A DNA stretch of 64,000 bases, taken from Ramlibacter sp. GTDB lineage: Bacteria > Pseudomonadota > Gammaproteobacteria > Burkholderiales > Burkholderiaceae_C. A program made the translations under genes and the position numbers. Of this stretch, positions 36,010 through 44,724 are shown piece by piece; within the stretch, counting starts at the first letter, position 1, and each line of letters begins with the position of its first letter. The stretch covers positions 1 through 64,000 of the forward strand of contig JADJPY010000012.1 of the NCBI GenBank assembly GCA_016713005.1. The letters are read 5' to 3'. The notes beneath the pieces are model-generated. The model did no database searches. It was given only the letters and a program-made list of their open reading frames with translations, and was not told the DNA's origin.

Positions 36010-38090
36010 GGCGGCTCCACCGCGGCGTCCAGCGCGGCGCGCTGGGCAAACTCGGCGCGCAGGGCCTTGAGCTTGGCGCGCGGGTCTTCGCGCACGGTGG
36101 TCTTGTCCAGCGCCATCTCGGCGATGAAGCGGCTGGGCTGGGCGGCCACCATTTCGCGGCCCTTCTTGCGCCGCTTGGTCCAGCTCACCGCCAGCGTGCG
36201 CTGCGCGCGGGTGATGCCCACATACATCAGGCGGCGCTCTTCCTGCAGGCGCTGCAGGATGCCCTCGGACATCGGGCCATTCGGGTTGGCGTCCGCGCCA
36301 GAGGCGCCTTCAGTCTCCAGCTTGAAGGGCAGCATCCCCTCGGTCACCCCCACCAGCATCACGTGCGGCCACTCCAGCCCCTTGGCCGCGTGCAGCGTGG
36401 ACAGCGTCACCACGTCCTGGTCGGTCTCGCGCTCGCTGATGGTGGACAGCAGCGAGATCGTCTGCGCCACCTCCAGCAGGCTCTTCTTCTCGGTGCCGGT
36501 GGTCACGCCGGCGGCGTCCTCGATCTGGCCGCCGCAGCGCTGCGACATCCAGTCGCAAAAATCCAGCACATTGGTCCAGCGCGTCGCGGCCAGCTTCTCG
36601 CTGTCCTCGCCGTCGTAGAGGTGTTTCTCGTAGTCGATGTCCTTGAGCCAGTCCAGCAGGAAGGCGCGTGCGTCCTCGGCGCCGCTGGTGTGGCGGGCGC
36701 GGTACTCCAGGTCGTTCACATAGCGGCCAAACTCGTGCAGGCTGCCCACCGCGCGCGCGGGCAGGGCGCCCTGCAGCGACGACGAGAACAGCGCCTCGAA
36801 GAGGCTGAGCTTGTATTTGGAGGCGAACACGCCCAGCGTCTGCAGCGTGGTGTGGCCGATGCCGCGCTTCGGGGTGGTGATGGCGCGCAGGAACGCCGGG
36901 TCGTCGTCGTTGTTGACCCACAGGCGGAACCAGGCGCACAGGTCCTTGATCTCGGCGCGGTCAAAAAAGCTCTGCCCGCCCGAGACCTTGTAGGGGATCG
37001 CCGCCTTGCGCAGCGCCTGCTCGAACACGCGGGCCTGGTGGTTGGCGCGGTACAGGACAGCAAACCCCCTCCAATCCTGGCCGGCACCCGATGCCCGGAT
37101 CGACTGGATGCGCGCCACCGTGCGCTCGGCCTCGTGTTCCTCGTTGTCGGCGTCCACCACGCGCACCGGCTCTCCCTCGCCCAGTTCGCTGAACAGCGTC
37201 TTGGGGAACAGCTTGGGGTTGGGGCCGATCACGTTGTTGGCCGCGCGCAGGATGGCGCCGGTGGAGCGGTAGTTCTGCTCCAGCTTCACCACCTTCAGGT
37301 TCGGGAAGTCTTGCGGCAGGCGCTTGAGGTTGTCCAGCGTGGCGCCGCGCCAGCCGTAGATCGACTGGTCGTCGTCGCCCACCGCGGTGAAGCGACCGCG
37401 CTCGCCCACCAGCAGCTTGAGCAGCTCGTACTGCGTGGCGTTGGTGTCCTGGTATTCGTCCACCAGCACATGGCCCAATTGCTGCTGCCACTTGGCGAGC
37501 ACCTGCGCGTGCTCCTGCAGCAGCTTCAGCGGCAGGCCGATCAGGTCGTCGAAGTCCACGCTCTGGTAAGCGGCCAGGCGCTCTTCGTAGCGGCCCATGA
37601 TGCGGGCGGTGACCTTCTCGTTGTCGTCCTTTGCCAGGGCTTCGGCCTGTGCGGCGTTCAGGCCCATGTTCTTCCACATGCTGATGGCCCACTGCCACTG
37701 GCGCGCCGTGGCGGCGTCGGTCGTGCCGCCGGCGTCTTTCAGGATGCTGGTCACGTCGTCGCTGTCCAGGATGCTGAACTGGGGTTTCAGGCCCAGCGCC
37801 GCGCCGTCCTGGCGCAGCAGCCGCACGCCCAGCGCATGGAAAGTGCAGATCAGCACCTCTTTGGCGTCGCGCCCGATCAGGCCTTTGGCGCGCTCGCGCA
37901 TCTCGGTGGCGGCCTTGTTGGTGAAGGTGATGGCCGCGATGCGTGCGGGCTCGGTGCCCGCGGTGATCAGCCGGGCGATCTTGTGGGTGATCACGCGCGT
38001 CTTGCCCGATCCGGCGCCCGCCAGCACCAGGCAGGGTCCATGCATGTGGTTGACAGCTTCCTGCTGCGCGAGATTGAGACCAGCGGACAT
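36006..38090 (-). CDS. UvrD/Rep-type superfamily I DNA helicase
   Basis: ATP-dependent 3'-5' helicase for repair and restart of replication, 694 residues. Motifs in order: Walker A LAGAGSGKTRVITHK (near residue 25), Walker B LVDEYQDTNATQ, GDDDQSIYGWRGA, LEQNYRS, TLHAAKGLEW and MYVGITRAQR. ATG 38090 (MSAGLN) is chosen because homologues start there; the frame is open further upstream. Three genes (helicase, exported protein, pldA) are joined by 4-bp overlaps. Confidence 0.93.
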   Translation of the reverse strand: MSAGLNLAQQEAVNHMHGPCLVLAGAGSGKTRVITHKIARLITAGTEPARIAAITFTNKAATEMRERAKGLIGRDAKEVLICTFHALGVRLLRQDGAALGLKPQFSILDSDDVTSILKDAGGTTDAATARQWQWAISMWKNMGLNAAQAEALAKDDNEKVTARIMGRYEERLAAYQSVDFDDLIGLPLKLLQEHAQVLAKWQQQLGHVLVDEYQDTNATQYELLKLLVGERGRFTAVGDDDQSIYGWRGATLDNLKRLPQDFPNLKVVKLEQNYRSTGAILRAANNVIGPNPKLFPKTLFSELGEGEPVRVVDADNEEHEAERTVARIQSIRASGAGQDWRGFAVLYRANHQARVFEQALRKAAIPYKVSGGQSFFDRAEIKDLCAWFRLWVNNDDDPAFLRAITTPKRGIGHTTLQTLGVFASKYKLSLFEALFSSSLQGALPARAVGSLHEFGRYVNDLEYRARHTSGAEDARAFLLDWLKDIDYEKHLYDGEDSEKLAATRWTNVLDFCDWMSQRCGGQIEDAAGVTTGTEKKSLLEVAQTISLLSTISERETDQDVVTLSTLHAAKGLEWPHVMLVGVTEGMLPFKLETEGASGADANPNGPMSEGILQRLQEERRLMYVGITRAQRTLAVSWTKRRKKGREMVAAQPSRFIAEMALDKTTVREDPRAKLKALRAEFAQRAALDAAVEPP

Positions 38091-38225
38091 GAAAATCGGG
38101 AGGGGGAGGGGGTACTGCAGGCGTGAGCGGCAAATCATACCGGTCCGATGCGGCGCCAGCCCCGACCCGAAGGGACGTCAGCCTCCCGCAAACAGCCCCG
38201 GCGGACTTGGCCGGACAATAGCGCT

Positions 38226-39191
38226 GTGCTGGACGTCCTGCTCGTCACTTTCCCCTTCTTCGCGCTGGTGCTGTGCGGCTACCTCGCTGCGCGCCGGCGC
38301 ATGCTGCCGCTGGAGGCCATCGGCGGGCTGAACTCCTTCGTGCTGTATTTCGCGCTGCCGTGCATGCTGTACCGCTTTGGCTCCACCACGCCCATCGCGC
38401 AGCTGCTGGACGGCGCGCTGTTCCTCACCTACCTGTTTTGCGCGCTGGTGATGGTGGGCTTTGTGGTGGCCGCCAGCATGAACGGGCGCATCGGCTGGAA
38501 CGACGCGGCCTTCGGCGCGCTGGTGGCGGCCTTCCCCAACACCGGCTTCATGGGCGTGCCGCTGCTGGTGGCGCTGCTGGGGGCGCAGGCCGCGGGCCCG
38601 GCCATCGTGACGATCACGGTGGATCTGGTGATCACCACCTCGCTGTGCATTGCGCTGTCGCGCCTGGACGGCGCCGACGAGCACGGCGCGGCCAAGGCGG
38701 CACGCAACGCCTTGCGCGGTGTGCTGGTCAACCCCATGCCCTGGGCCATCCTGCTGGGCGGCGCGGCGTCGTGGCTGCAGCTGGTGCCCGTCAAGCCGGT
38801 GATGCAGACCATCGGGCTGCTGGCCGACTCGGCCTCGCCGGTGGCGTTGTTCACCATCGGGGCGGTGCTGGCGCGCTCGCAGATGGTGCCCATGCGCGGC
38901 GGGCGCACCTCCATCCCCCTGCGCGACTACGTGCCCGTGGCCGTGGCCAAGTTGCTGATCCACCCGCTGCTGGTGCTGTTTGTGGGTGCCAGCGCGATCC
39001 GCCTGGGCGTGCCGATCGACCGCTTTGCGCTGATCGTGATCGTGCTGGTGGCCGCGCTGCCCAGCGCCAGCAATGTGTCGCTGCTGGCCGAGAAGTTCGG
39101 CGCCGACAACGGCCGCATCGCGCGCATCATCCTGGTGTCCACGGCGGCGGCGTTCTTCACCTTCTCCGGCGCGGTGGCCCTGCTGCACTGA
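38226..39191 (+). CDS. AEC (auxin efflux carrier) family transporter
   Basis: About 321 residues, ten predicted helices in two inverted five-helix halves. Typical segments are NSFVLYFALPCMLYRFGS, AFPNTGFMGVPLLVALLGA with the helix-breaking NxGxxGxP motif, and LVAALPSASNVSLLAEKFGA. GTG 38226 is the likely start. In bacteria the family exports or takes up small carboxylates; the substrate here is unknown. Monocistronic, between divergent helicase and convergent priA. Confidence 0.88.
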   Translation: MLDVLLVTFPFFALVLCGYLAARRRMLPLEAIGGLNSFVLYFALPCMLYRFGSTTPIAQLLDGALFLTYLFCALVMVGFVVAASMNGRIGWNDAAFGALVAAFPNTGFMGVPLLVALLGAQAAGPAIVTITVDLVITTSLCIALSRLDGADEHGAAKAARNALRGVLVNPMPWAILLGGAASWLQLVPVKPVMQTIGLLADSASPVALFTIGAVLARSQMVPMRGGRTSIPLRDYVPVAVAKLLIHPLLVLFVGASAIRLGVPIDRFALIVIVLVAALPSASNVSLLAEKFGADNGRIARIILVSTAAAFFTFSGAVALLH

Positions 39192-39223
39192 GCCGCGCGT
39201 CAGCCCGAGCGGAGAGCATCCCC

Positions 39224-41350
39224 TCAGATCTGCAGCGGGTCGACGTCGATGGCCCAGCGGATCAGGCCGCGGTGTGCCGGCTGCGCCCGCGTGTCGTGCA
39301 GCAGCGCCTGCCAGGCCGACAGAAAGCGCTGCAGCGCGGGGCGCGAGGCGCACTCCACCAGCATCTGGGCGCGCTCCACATTGGCCACGCGCTGCACCGT
39401 CATCGGCACGGCCGGATACAGCGTCACCCGCGCCGCCAGCGCGCCCAGCTCGCCCGCATCGCCACTGGCGGCCGCGCTGGCCGCGTTCAGGAACGCCTGC
39501 GCCACCTCCTGCGTGCGCGCCTCGGCCCGCACCAGCGCCTGGAAGCTGAAAGGCGGCAGGCCGGCCTGCAGGCGCTCGTGCAGTTCGCGCTGGGCGAACG
39601 CCGGGTAGTCGTGCGCGCGCAGCGCGGCAAACAGCGGGTGCTGCGGGTGCAGGGTCTGGATCCACATCTCGCTGCCACCGGGGCTTTGCGCTGCCAGCGT
39701 GGCGTCGCGCCCGGCGCGCCCGCCCGCCTGCATCATCAGCGAGAACAGCCGCTCGGGCGCGCGGAAGTCGCTGGAGAACAGTGCCGTGTCCGGGTTCACG
39801 GCCGCCACCAGCGTCACGCGGCGGAAGTCGTGCCCCTTGGCAATCATCTGCGTGCCCACCAGCACGTCCACCTCACCGGCGTGCACCTGCGCCAGCTGGC
39901 TGGCCAGCGCGCCCGCCGCGCGCGTGCTGTCTGCGTCAATGCGGCCGATGCGGACCGGCTCGCCGTCGGGGCGCAGCACGCCGGCCAGCAGCTCGCCCAG
40001 ATGTTCCTCCAGCCGCTGCGTGCCGCGGCCCAGCGGACCGATGTCGGTGTTGCCGCAGGCGGGGCAGGCGCGCGGCACCCGCTCGGTGAAGCCGCAGTGG
40101 TGGCAGCGCAAGGTGCGGTCGGTCTTGTGGAACACGCGGAACGCGCTGCAGTTGGGGCACTCGCTCTTCCAGCCGCAGTCGGCGCAATGCAGCACCGGGG
40201 CGTAGCCGCGCCGGTTGAGGAACACCAGCGCCTGCTCGCCGCGCGCCACGCGGCTGGAGATGGCCTCCAGCAGCGGCGGCGCGATCACGGCGCGCGCCGG
40301 CTGGTGGTTCATGTCCACCAGGCGCACGCGCGGCAGGCTGGCGTCGCCCACGCGCGAGGGCATCAGCAGGCGCTGGTAGCGCCCGCCGGCGTCCGCAGGT
40401 GCGCCCGATGCCGCAGCGGCCGCGCGGCTCTGGTGCCAGCTCTCCAGCGAGGGCGTGGCCGAAGCCAGCAGCACCTTGGCGCCCTCCAGCCGGGCGCGGT
40501 AGACCGCCAGATCGCGCGCGGAATAGCGCGCGCCCTCCTGCTGCTTGTAGCTGGGGTCGTGCTCCTCGTCCACCACGATGAGCCGGCACCGCGGCATCGA
40601 GGCAAACACCGCCATGCGCGTGCCCAGCACGATGCGCGCCTGGCCCGCGTGCGCGGCCAGCCAGCTGCGCAGGCGCTGCGCCGGCGTCATGCCGCTGTGC
40701 AGCGACACCACGCCCTGTGCGCCAAAGCGCGCGATGAAGCGCGCCTCCAGCTGCGGCGTGAGGTTGATCTCGGGCACCATCACCAGCGCCTGGGCCTCGG
40801 GCTCGCGCGCCAGCAGCGCGGCGGCCGCGCGCAGGTAGACCTCGGTCTTGCCGCTGCCGGTCGCGCCAAACAGCAGGAAAGGCCCGGAATTGGCATTAAA
40901 TTCGGCCAGAGCCCCCGTCTGTTCTGGGGTGGCCGCTATCAAATGCATAGCGTCCGTGGCGGCGGTACCGGTGTCCACCGGCGCACGGCGCAGGCGGCGG
41001 GCCAGTTGCACCGTGCTCAGGTCGCGCAACTGGGGGGGCAGCGCGGCCAGTGCCACTTCGCCGGCGGCGCGCTGGTAGTAGCTGGCGGCAAACCCAACCA
41101 GTTCCCGCCAGGCGGGGCTGAGGGGCGCCAAGCCGTCGAGCACCGACGCCACCGGGCGGATGGCGTCCATGTCGCCGCTGTAGCCGGGCGCGTCCGTGGC
41201 CTCCCAGACAACCCCCAGCACCTCGCGGCGGCCCAGAGGCACGCGCACCAGCGTCCCCGGCGCGAGTGCGAACTCACTTCGATAGGTCAGCGCGCCCGCG
41301 ACCGAGCTGTGCGCGGGCGTTGGCACCAGCACCGGGATCAGGCAACTCAT
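39224..41350 (-). CDS. priA: Primosomal protein N' (replication restart helicase PriA)
   Basis: 708 residues. The 3'-DNA-binding domain is N-terminal; helicase motifs are FGATGSGKTEVYLRA (Walker A), VVDEEHDPSYKQQEGARYSA (DEEH) and QMIAKGHDF. Two zinc clusters lie in CADCGWKSECPNCS and CHHCGFTERVPRACPACG. It reloads the replisome at collapsed forks. The segment AMHLIAATPEQTGALAEFNA (residues 134-153), just before Walker A, is encoded by a copy of the dispersed repeat, so the linker has been extended by repeat sequence without loss of frame. Confidence 0.95.
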   Translation of the reverse strand: MSCLIPVLVPTPAHSSVAGALTYRSEFALAPGTLVRVPLGRREVLGVVWEATDAPGYSGDMDAIRPVASVLDGLAPLSPAWRELVGFAASYYQRAAGEVALAALPPQLRDLSTVQLARRLRRAPVDTGTAATDAMHLIAATPEQTGALAEFNANSGPFLLFGATGSGKTEVYLRAAAALLAREPEAQALVMVPEINLTPQLEARFIARFGAQGVVSLHSGMTPAQRLRSWLAAHAGQARIVLGTRMAVFASMPRCRLIVVDEEHDPSYKQQEGARYSARDLAVYRARLEGAKVLLASATPSLESWHQSRAAAAASGAPADAGGRYQRLLMPSRVGDASLPRVRLVDMNHQPARAVIAPPLLEAISSRVARGEQALVFLNRRGYAPVLHCADCGWKSECPNCSAFRVFHKTDRTLRCHHCGFTERVPRACPACGNTDIGPLGRGTQRLEEHLGELLAGVLRPDGEPVRIGRIDADSTRAAGALASQLAQVHAGEVDVLVGTQMIAKGHDFRRVTLVAAVNPDTALFSSDFRAPERLFSLMMQAGGRAGRDATLAAQSPGGSEMWIQTLHPQHPLFAALRAHDYPAFAQRELHERLQAGLPPFSFQALVRAEARTQEVAQAFLNAASAAASGDAGELGALAARVTLYPAVPMTVQRVANVERAQMLVECASRPALQRFLSAWQALLHDTRAQPAHRGLIRWAIDVDPLQI
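40891..40951 (-). repeat. Dispersed repeat copy R3 (in frame inside priA)
   Basis: Minus strand: GCTATGCATTTGATAGC, 17 variable bases, CGGGGGCTCTGGCCGAATT. It is read from the first GCT, the same frame as in the copies R2, R4 and R5. Confidence 0.8.
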
Positions 41351-41713
41351 GAAGCGGTCACAGTTGGCGTCATTGTTTGAAAAAACTTTCGAAACAGCCC
41401 CTAAGTGGTTGATTTGGCTGGACTTTAGCGGCTATCCAGAATTTGTGTGGATAACTTTGTTGATATCTTGTCGCCGCGGTCCGCGAAGCCTTGAAAATCA
41501 AGGCTTTCGCCAGAATGCACGCAAAAAAAGCAAAACTCAAATCCCAATGAAATCAACCACTTAGGGGCGCTATTGGATTTATAGCAAGCGCGCGGCCCAA
41601 TCAGCCCCGATACCGCACCGCAATAAAAGAAATGTGCATAAGTAACTGATCGTGAGGCTTGACAAGATGCCATTTGCCTATCCGGGAAATCCCGGTGGCG
41701 CCACTTTGGCCAA
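41351..41713. other. 363-bp intergenic region between priA and hemE
   Basis: Contains the 172-bp inverted-repeat element (41397-41568), then a GCTATTGGATTTATAGC palindrome (41570-41586) that may be a degenerate further copy of the dispersed repeat. No open frame is credible. The hemE terminator, if any, is not evident. Confidence 0.5.
41397..41568. repeat. 172-bp MITE-like element with perfect 19-bp terminal inverted repeats
   Basis: GCCCCTAAGTGGTTGATTT at 41397-41415 is the exact reverse complement of 41550-41568. Inside lies a second palindrome, AAGCCTTGA-N3-TCAAGGCTT with one extra pairing base (41486-41504). The interior is AT-richer than the flanking genes and non-coding. No clear target duplication is seen. 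It could be a non-autonomous mobile element or a large RNA hairpin. Confidence 0.6.
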
Positions 41714-42823
41714 TTAACTTCGCAACGCGCGCGAGTGGGTGTGCACCGCTTCCACGAGTGCCGTCACATGCTCCGGCGGGGTGTGCTGGCTGATGCCGTG
41801 GCCCAGGTTGAAGATGTGCGTGGGGCCGGGCCGGCTGGCGTCGGTGTGCGGCGCGCCAAAGCTGCCCAGCACGCGCGCCACCTCGGCGTCGATCTGTGCG
41901 GGCGGCGCAAACAGCACGTTGGGGTCGATGTTGCCCTGCAGCGCCTTGCCCGGCGTGCCTGCTGCTCCACCCACCAGCGCGCGGGCGCGGCCCAGGTTCA
42001 CTGTCCAGTCCAGGCCCAGCACCTCGCAGTCCAGCGCGGACATTTCCTCAAGCCACAGCCCGCCGCCCTTGGTGAACACGGTGCGCGGCACGATCTGGCC
42101 GTCGCTGCCCGTGCGCTTGAGCTGCGCCAGCACCCGCGCCGTGTAGGCCAGGCTGAAGGCCTGGAAGGCGCCGTCGGCCAGCACGCCGCCCCAGCTGTCA
42201 AAAATCATCACCGCCTGCGCGCCCGCGTCGATCTGCGCGTTCAGGTACGCGGCCACCGCGTCGGCGTTCATGGCCAGCATGCGGTGCATCAGGTCGGGGC
42301 GGGCGTACAGCATGGACTTGACCAGGCGGTAGTCGTCGCTGCCCGCGCCTTCCACCATGTAGCAGGCCAGCGTCCAGGGGCTGCCCGAGAAGCCGATCAG
42401 CGGCACCCGCCCGTTCAGCGCGCGGCGGATGGAGGTGACGGCGTCAAACACGTAGCGCAGCTTGGCCAGGTCGGGCACGGCCAGCGCGGCCACGGCGGCT
42501 TCGTCGCGCACCGGCGTGGCAAAGCGTGGCCCCTCGCCCTGCGCGAACGACAGGCCAAGTCCCATGGCGTCGGGCACGGTGAGGATGTCGCTGAAGAGGA
42601 TGGCCGCGTCCAGCGGATAGCGCGCCAGCGGCTGCAGCGTCACTTCGGTGGCGTAGTCCACGTTGGTGGCCAGCCCCATGAAGCTGCCGGCGCGCGCGCG
42701 CGTGGCGCAGTATTCGGGCAGGTAGCGTCCGGCCTGGCGCATCAGCCAGACGGGGGTGTGGTCGGTGGCCTGGCGCAGGCAGGCGCGCAGGTAGGTGTCG
42801 TTGAGGAGGGGGGCGAAACTCAT
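41714..42823 (-). CDS. hemE: Uroporphyrinogen decarboxylase
   Basis: Converts uroporphyrinogen III to coproporphyrinogen III in haem synthesis. 369 residues. Signature WLMRQAGRYLPEYCATRARA near residue 30, with the catalytic aspartate in LFSDILTVPDAMGLGLSF, and the second signature GFSGSPWTLACYMVEG. Complete, cytoplasmic, monocistronic. Confidence 0.96.
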   Translation of the reverse strand: MSFAPLLNDTYLRACLRQATDHTPVWLMRQAGRYLPEYCATRARAGSFMGLATNVDYATEVTLQPLARYPLDAAILFSDILTVPDAMGLGLSFAQGEGPRFATPVRDEAAVAALAVPDLAKLRYVFDAVTSIRRALNGRVPLIGFSGSPWTLACYMVEGAGSDDYRLVKSMLYARPDLMHRMLAMNADAVAAYLNAQIDAGAQAVMIFDSWGGVLADGAFQAFSLAYTARVLAQLKRTGSDGQIVPRTVFTKGGGLWLEEMSALDCEVLGLDWTVNLGRARALVGGAAGTPGKALQGNIDPNVLFAPPAQIDAEVARVLGSFGAPHTDASRPGPTHIFNLGHGISQHTPPEHVTALVEAVHTHSRALRS

Positions 42824-42887
42824 GCCCCGATTGTCGCAGGCGGCCGCCGCGCCGGGCCGCCCCGGGCAAGGCCAGCCTCCATGGGGG

Positions 42888-44207
42888 TCACAGTGCTTTG
42901 CGCAGCGCCTGGTCGATGTCCCAGGTGATGTCGTCCAGCTCCTCGATGCCCACCGACAGGCGGATCATGTCGGGCCGCACGCCGGCGCGGGCCAGCTCGT
43001 CCTCGTTGAGCTGGCGGTGGGTGGTGGACGCGGGGTGGATCACCAGCGTCTTGGCGTCGCCGATGTTGGCCAGGTGGCTCAGGAACTCGCAGGCGTCGAT
43101 GAAGCGCTCGCCGGCGCGGGCCGGATCGGGCGCCTTGATGCCGAAGGTCAGGATGCCCGAGCAGCCGGGTCCGCCGTCGATGCTGCGGAACTGTTTTGTG
43201 GCCAGCGCGTGGTGAGGCGAATCGCTCAAGCCGGGGTAGTTGACCCAGCTCACCAGCGGGTGGCTTTGCAGGAACTGCGCCACCGCCAGCGCATTGCGGC
43301 AGTGCGCCTGCATGCGCAGGTGCAGCGTCTCGATGCCCTGCAGGATCAGCCAGGCGTTGAGCGGCGACAGGCTGGCGCCAAAGGTGCGGTTGACCTCCAT
43401 GCGCGCCTTCATGGTGTAGCCAAAGTCGCCAAAGGTCTCGTAGAACTTGACGCCGTGGTAGGCGCGGCTGGGCTCCAGCATCTCGGGGAAGTTCTTCGCC
43501 GCCAGGCCGCTGCCCCAGTCGAACTTGCCCGACTCGACGATGACACCGGCCATGGTGGTGCCGTGCCCGCCCAGGTACTTGGTGGCGCTGTGCACCACGA
43601 TGTCGGCGCCAAAGGCAAACGGGTTGCACAGGTAGGGGCTGGCCACGGTGTTGTCGATCACCAGCGGCAGGCCGTGCTCGTGCGCGATCCGCGCGACCGG
43701 CTCGATGTCGAACACGTTCACCAGCGGGTTGCCCAGCGTCTCGCCGTACACCGCACGCGTGTTGGGCCGGATCGCGCGGCGGAAGTTCTCCGGGTCCTGC
43801 GGATCGACAAAGGTGGTCTCGATGCCCAGCCGGCTGAAGCCCACGCCCAGTTGCCCGACCGTGCCGCCGTACAGCGTGGACGCCGCCACGATGTGGTCGC
43901 CTGCCTTGAGGATGGCCAGCAGCGCCGTCATCTGCGCGGCCATGCCGGTGGCGCATGCCAGCGCCGCGCGGCCACCTTCGAGCGAAGCGACGCGCTCCTC
44001 CAGCACCGCCACCGTCGGGTTGCTGATGCGGCTGTACACATTGCCGAAGGTCTGCAGGTTGAAGAGGCTCGCGGCGTGCTCGGCGCTGTCAAACACGAAG
44101 CTGGTGGTCTGGTGGATCGGCGTGGCGCGCGCACCCGTCGCCGGGTCGGGCACCGCGCCCGCGTGGATGGCGCGTGTGCCGAAGCCGTATTCGCGGTCCT
44201 TTTCCAT
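42888..44207 (-). CDS. metY: O-acetylhomoserine sulfhydrylase (Cys/Met metabolism PLP enzyme)
   Basis: Makes homocysteine from O-acetylhomoserine and sulfide. 439 residues, the longer MetY type rather than the ~390-residue MetB/MetZ type. PLP lysine in HSATKYLGGHGTTMAG; AACGT-like ALACATGMAAQMTALLAIL; GETLGNPLVNVFDIEPVA. The CoA-binding protein gene ends 1 bp upstream, so the two are probably cotranscribed. Confidence 0.92.
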   Translation of the reverse strand: MEKDREYGFGTRAIHAGAVPDPATGARATPIHQTTSFVFDSAEHAASLFNLQTFGNVYSRISNPTVAVLEERVASLEGGRAALACATGMAAQMTALLAILKAGDHIVAASTLYGGTVGQLGVGFSRLGIETTFVDPQDPENFRRAIRPNTRAVYGETLGNPLVNVFDIEPVARIAHEHGLPLVIDNTVASPYLCNPFAFGADIVVHSATKYLGGHGTTMAGVIVESGKFDWGSGLAAKNFPEMLEPSRAYHGVKFYETFGDFGYTMKARMEVNRTFGASLSPLNAWLILQGIETLHLRMQAHCRNALAVAQFLQSHPLVSWVNYPGLSDSPHHALATKQFRSIDGGPGCSGILTFGIKAPDPARAGERFIDACEFLSHLANIGDAKTLVIHPASTTHRQLNEDELARAGVRPDMIRLSVGIEELDDITWDIDQALRKAL

Positions 44208-44208
44208 A

Positions 44209-44700
44209 TCAATAGGGGAGTTGCTGCGGCCTCTTGGCCGAGATCACGCGGGTGTTGACGCCGGCCCAGTTGAGGCCGCCGAACAGCCGCGCATGCTCGA
44301 TCTTCACGCAGCGGTCCATCACCGTTTCCAGACCGGCGGCGCGCGCCTTGTCGGCGGCGGCTTCGTTGACCACGCCGATCTGCTGCCACAGGCAATTGGC
44401 GCCGATGGCGATGGCTTCATCGGCGATCGGGCCAATGTCTTCGGTCTTGCGAAAGCAGTCCACCATGTCGATGCGCTCGCCACGCGCGGCCAGCGCCTGC
44501 GCGGCGGCCGTCAGCGTCGGGTAGCTGGGTTCGCCCAGGATCTCGCTGGCCTGCGGGTTGACCGGCACGATGCGCCAGCCATGTGCCTGCATGTACTTGG
44601 CCGCAAAGAAGCTGGGCCGGTGCCATTGGGGGGAAAGGCCCACCACCGCGATGGTGCGGCAGGTGGCGAGGATGCGGCGCAGGTCGCTGACAGAGCTCAT
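44209..44700 (-). CDS. CoA-binding domain protein (YccU type)
   Basis: 163 residues forming a single Rossmann CoA-binding domain: TIAVVGLSPQWHRPSFFAAK, GWRIVPVNPQASEILGEPSY, NCLWQQIGVVNEAA. ATG 44700 is chosen from the homologous start MSSVSDLR. Function is unknown; the fold resembles the N-terminal part of succinyl-CoA synthetase alpha. It is divergent from hsdR (25 bp apart), so promoters must be compact here. Confidence 0.87.
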   Translation of the reverse strand: MSSVSDLRRILATCRTIAVVGLSPQWHRPSFFAAKYMQAHGWRIVPVNPQASEILGEPSYPTLTAAAQALAARGERIDMVDCFRKTEDIGPIADEAIAIGANCLWQQIGVVNEAAADKARAAGLETVMDRCVKIEHARLFGGLNWAGVNTRVISAKRPQQLPY

Positions 44701-44724
44701 GCTAGAAGTGTACGCATCCGGCAG

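Noticed and set aside
36363..38126. 587-codon open frame on the plus strand opposite the helicase gene
   Set aside because: Antisense shadow of a clearly recognisable UvrD-type helicase.
38273..41380. A very long open frame (over 1000 codons) on the plus strand opposite priA
   Set aside because: It is a GC-rich shadow of priA; composition is Arg/Gly/His-rich and no family is recognisable, while the minus strand encodes a complete PriA.
41450..41475. DnaA-box-like TTGTGTGGATAAC and AT-rich DNA suggesting an origin
   Set aside because: A single box inside a MITE-like element with no cluster of further boxes or dnaA/dnaN nearby.
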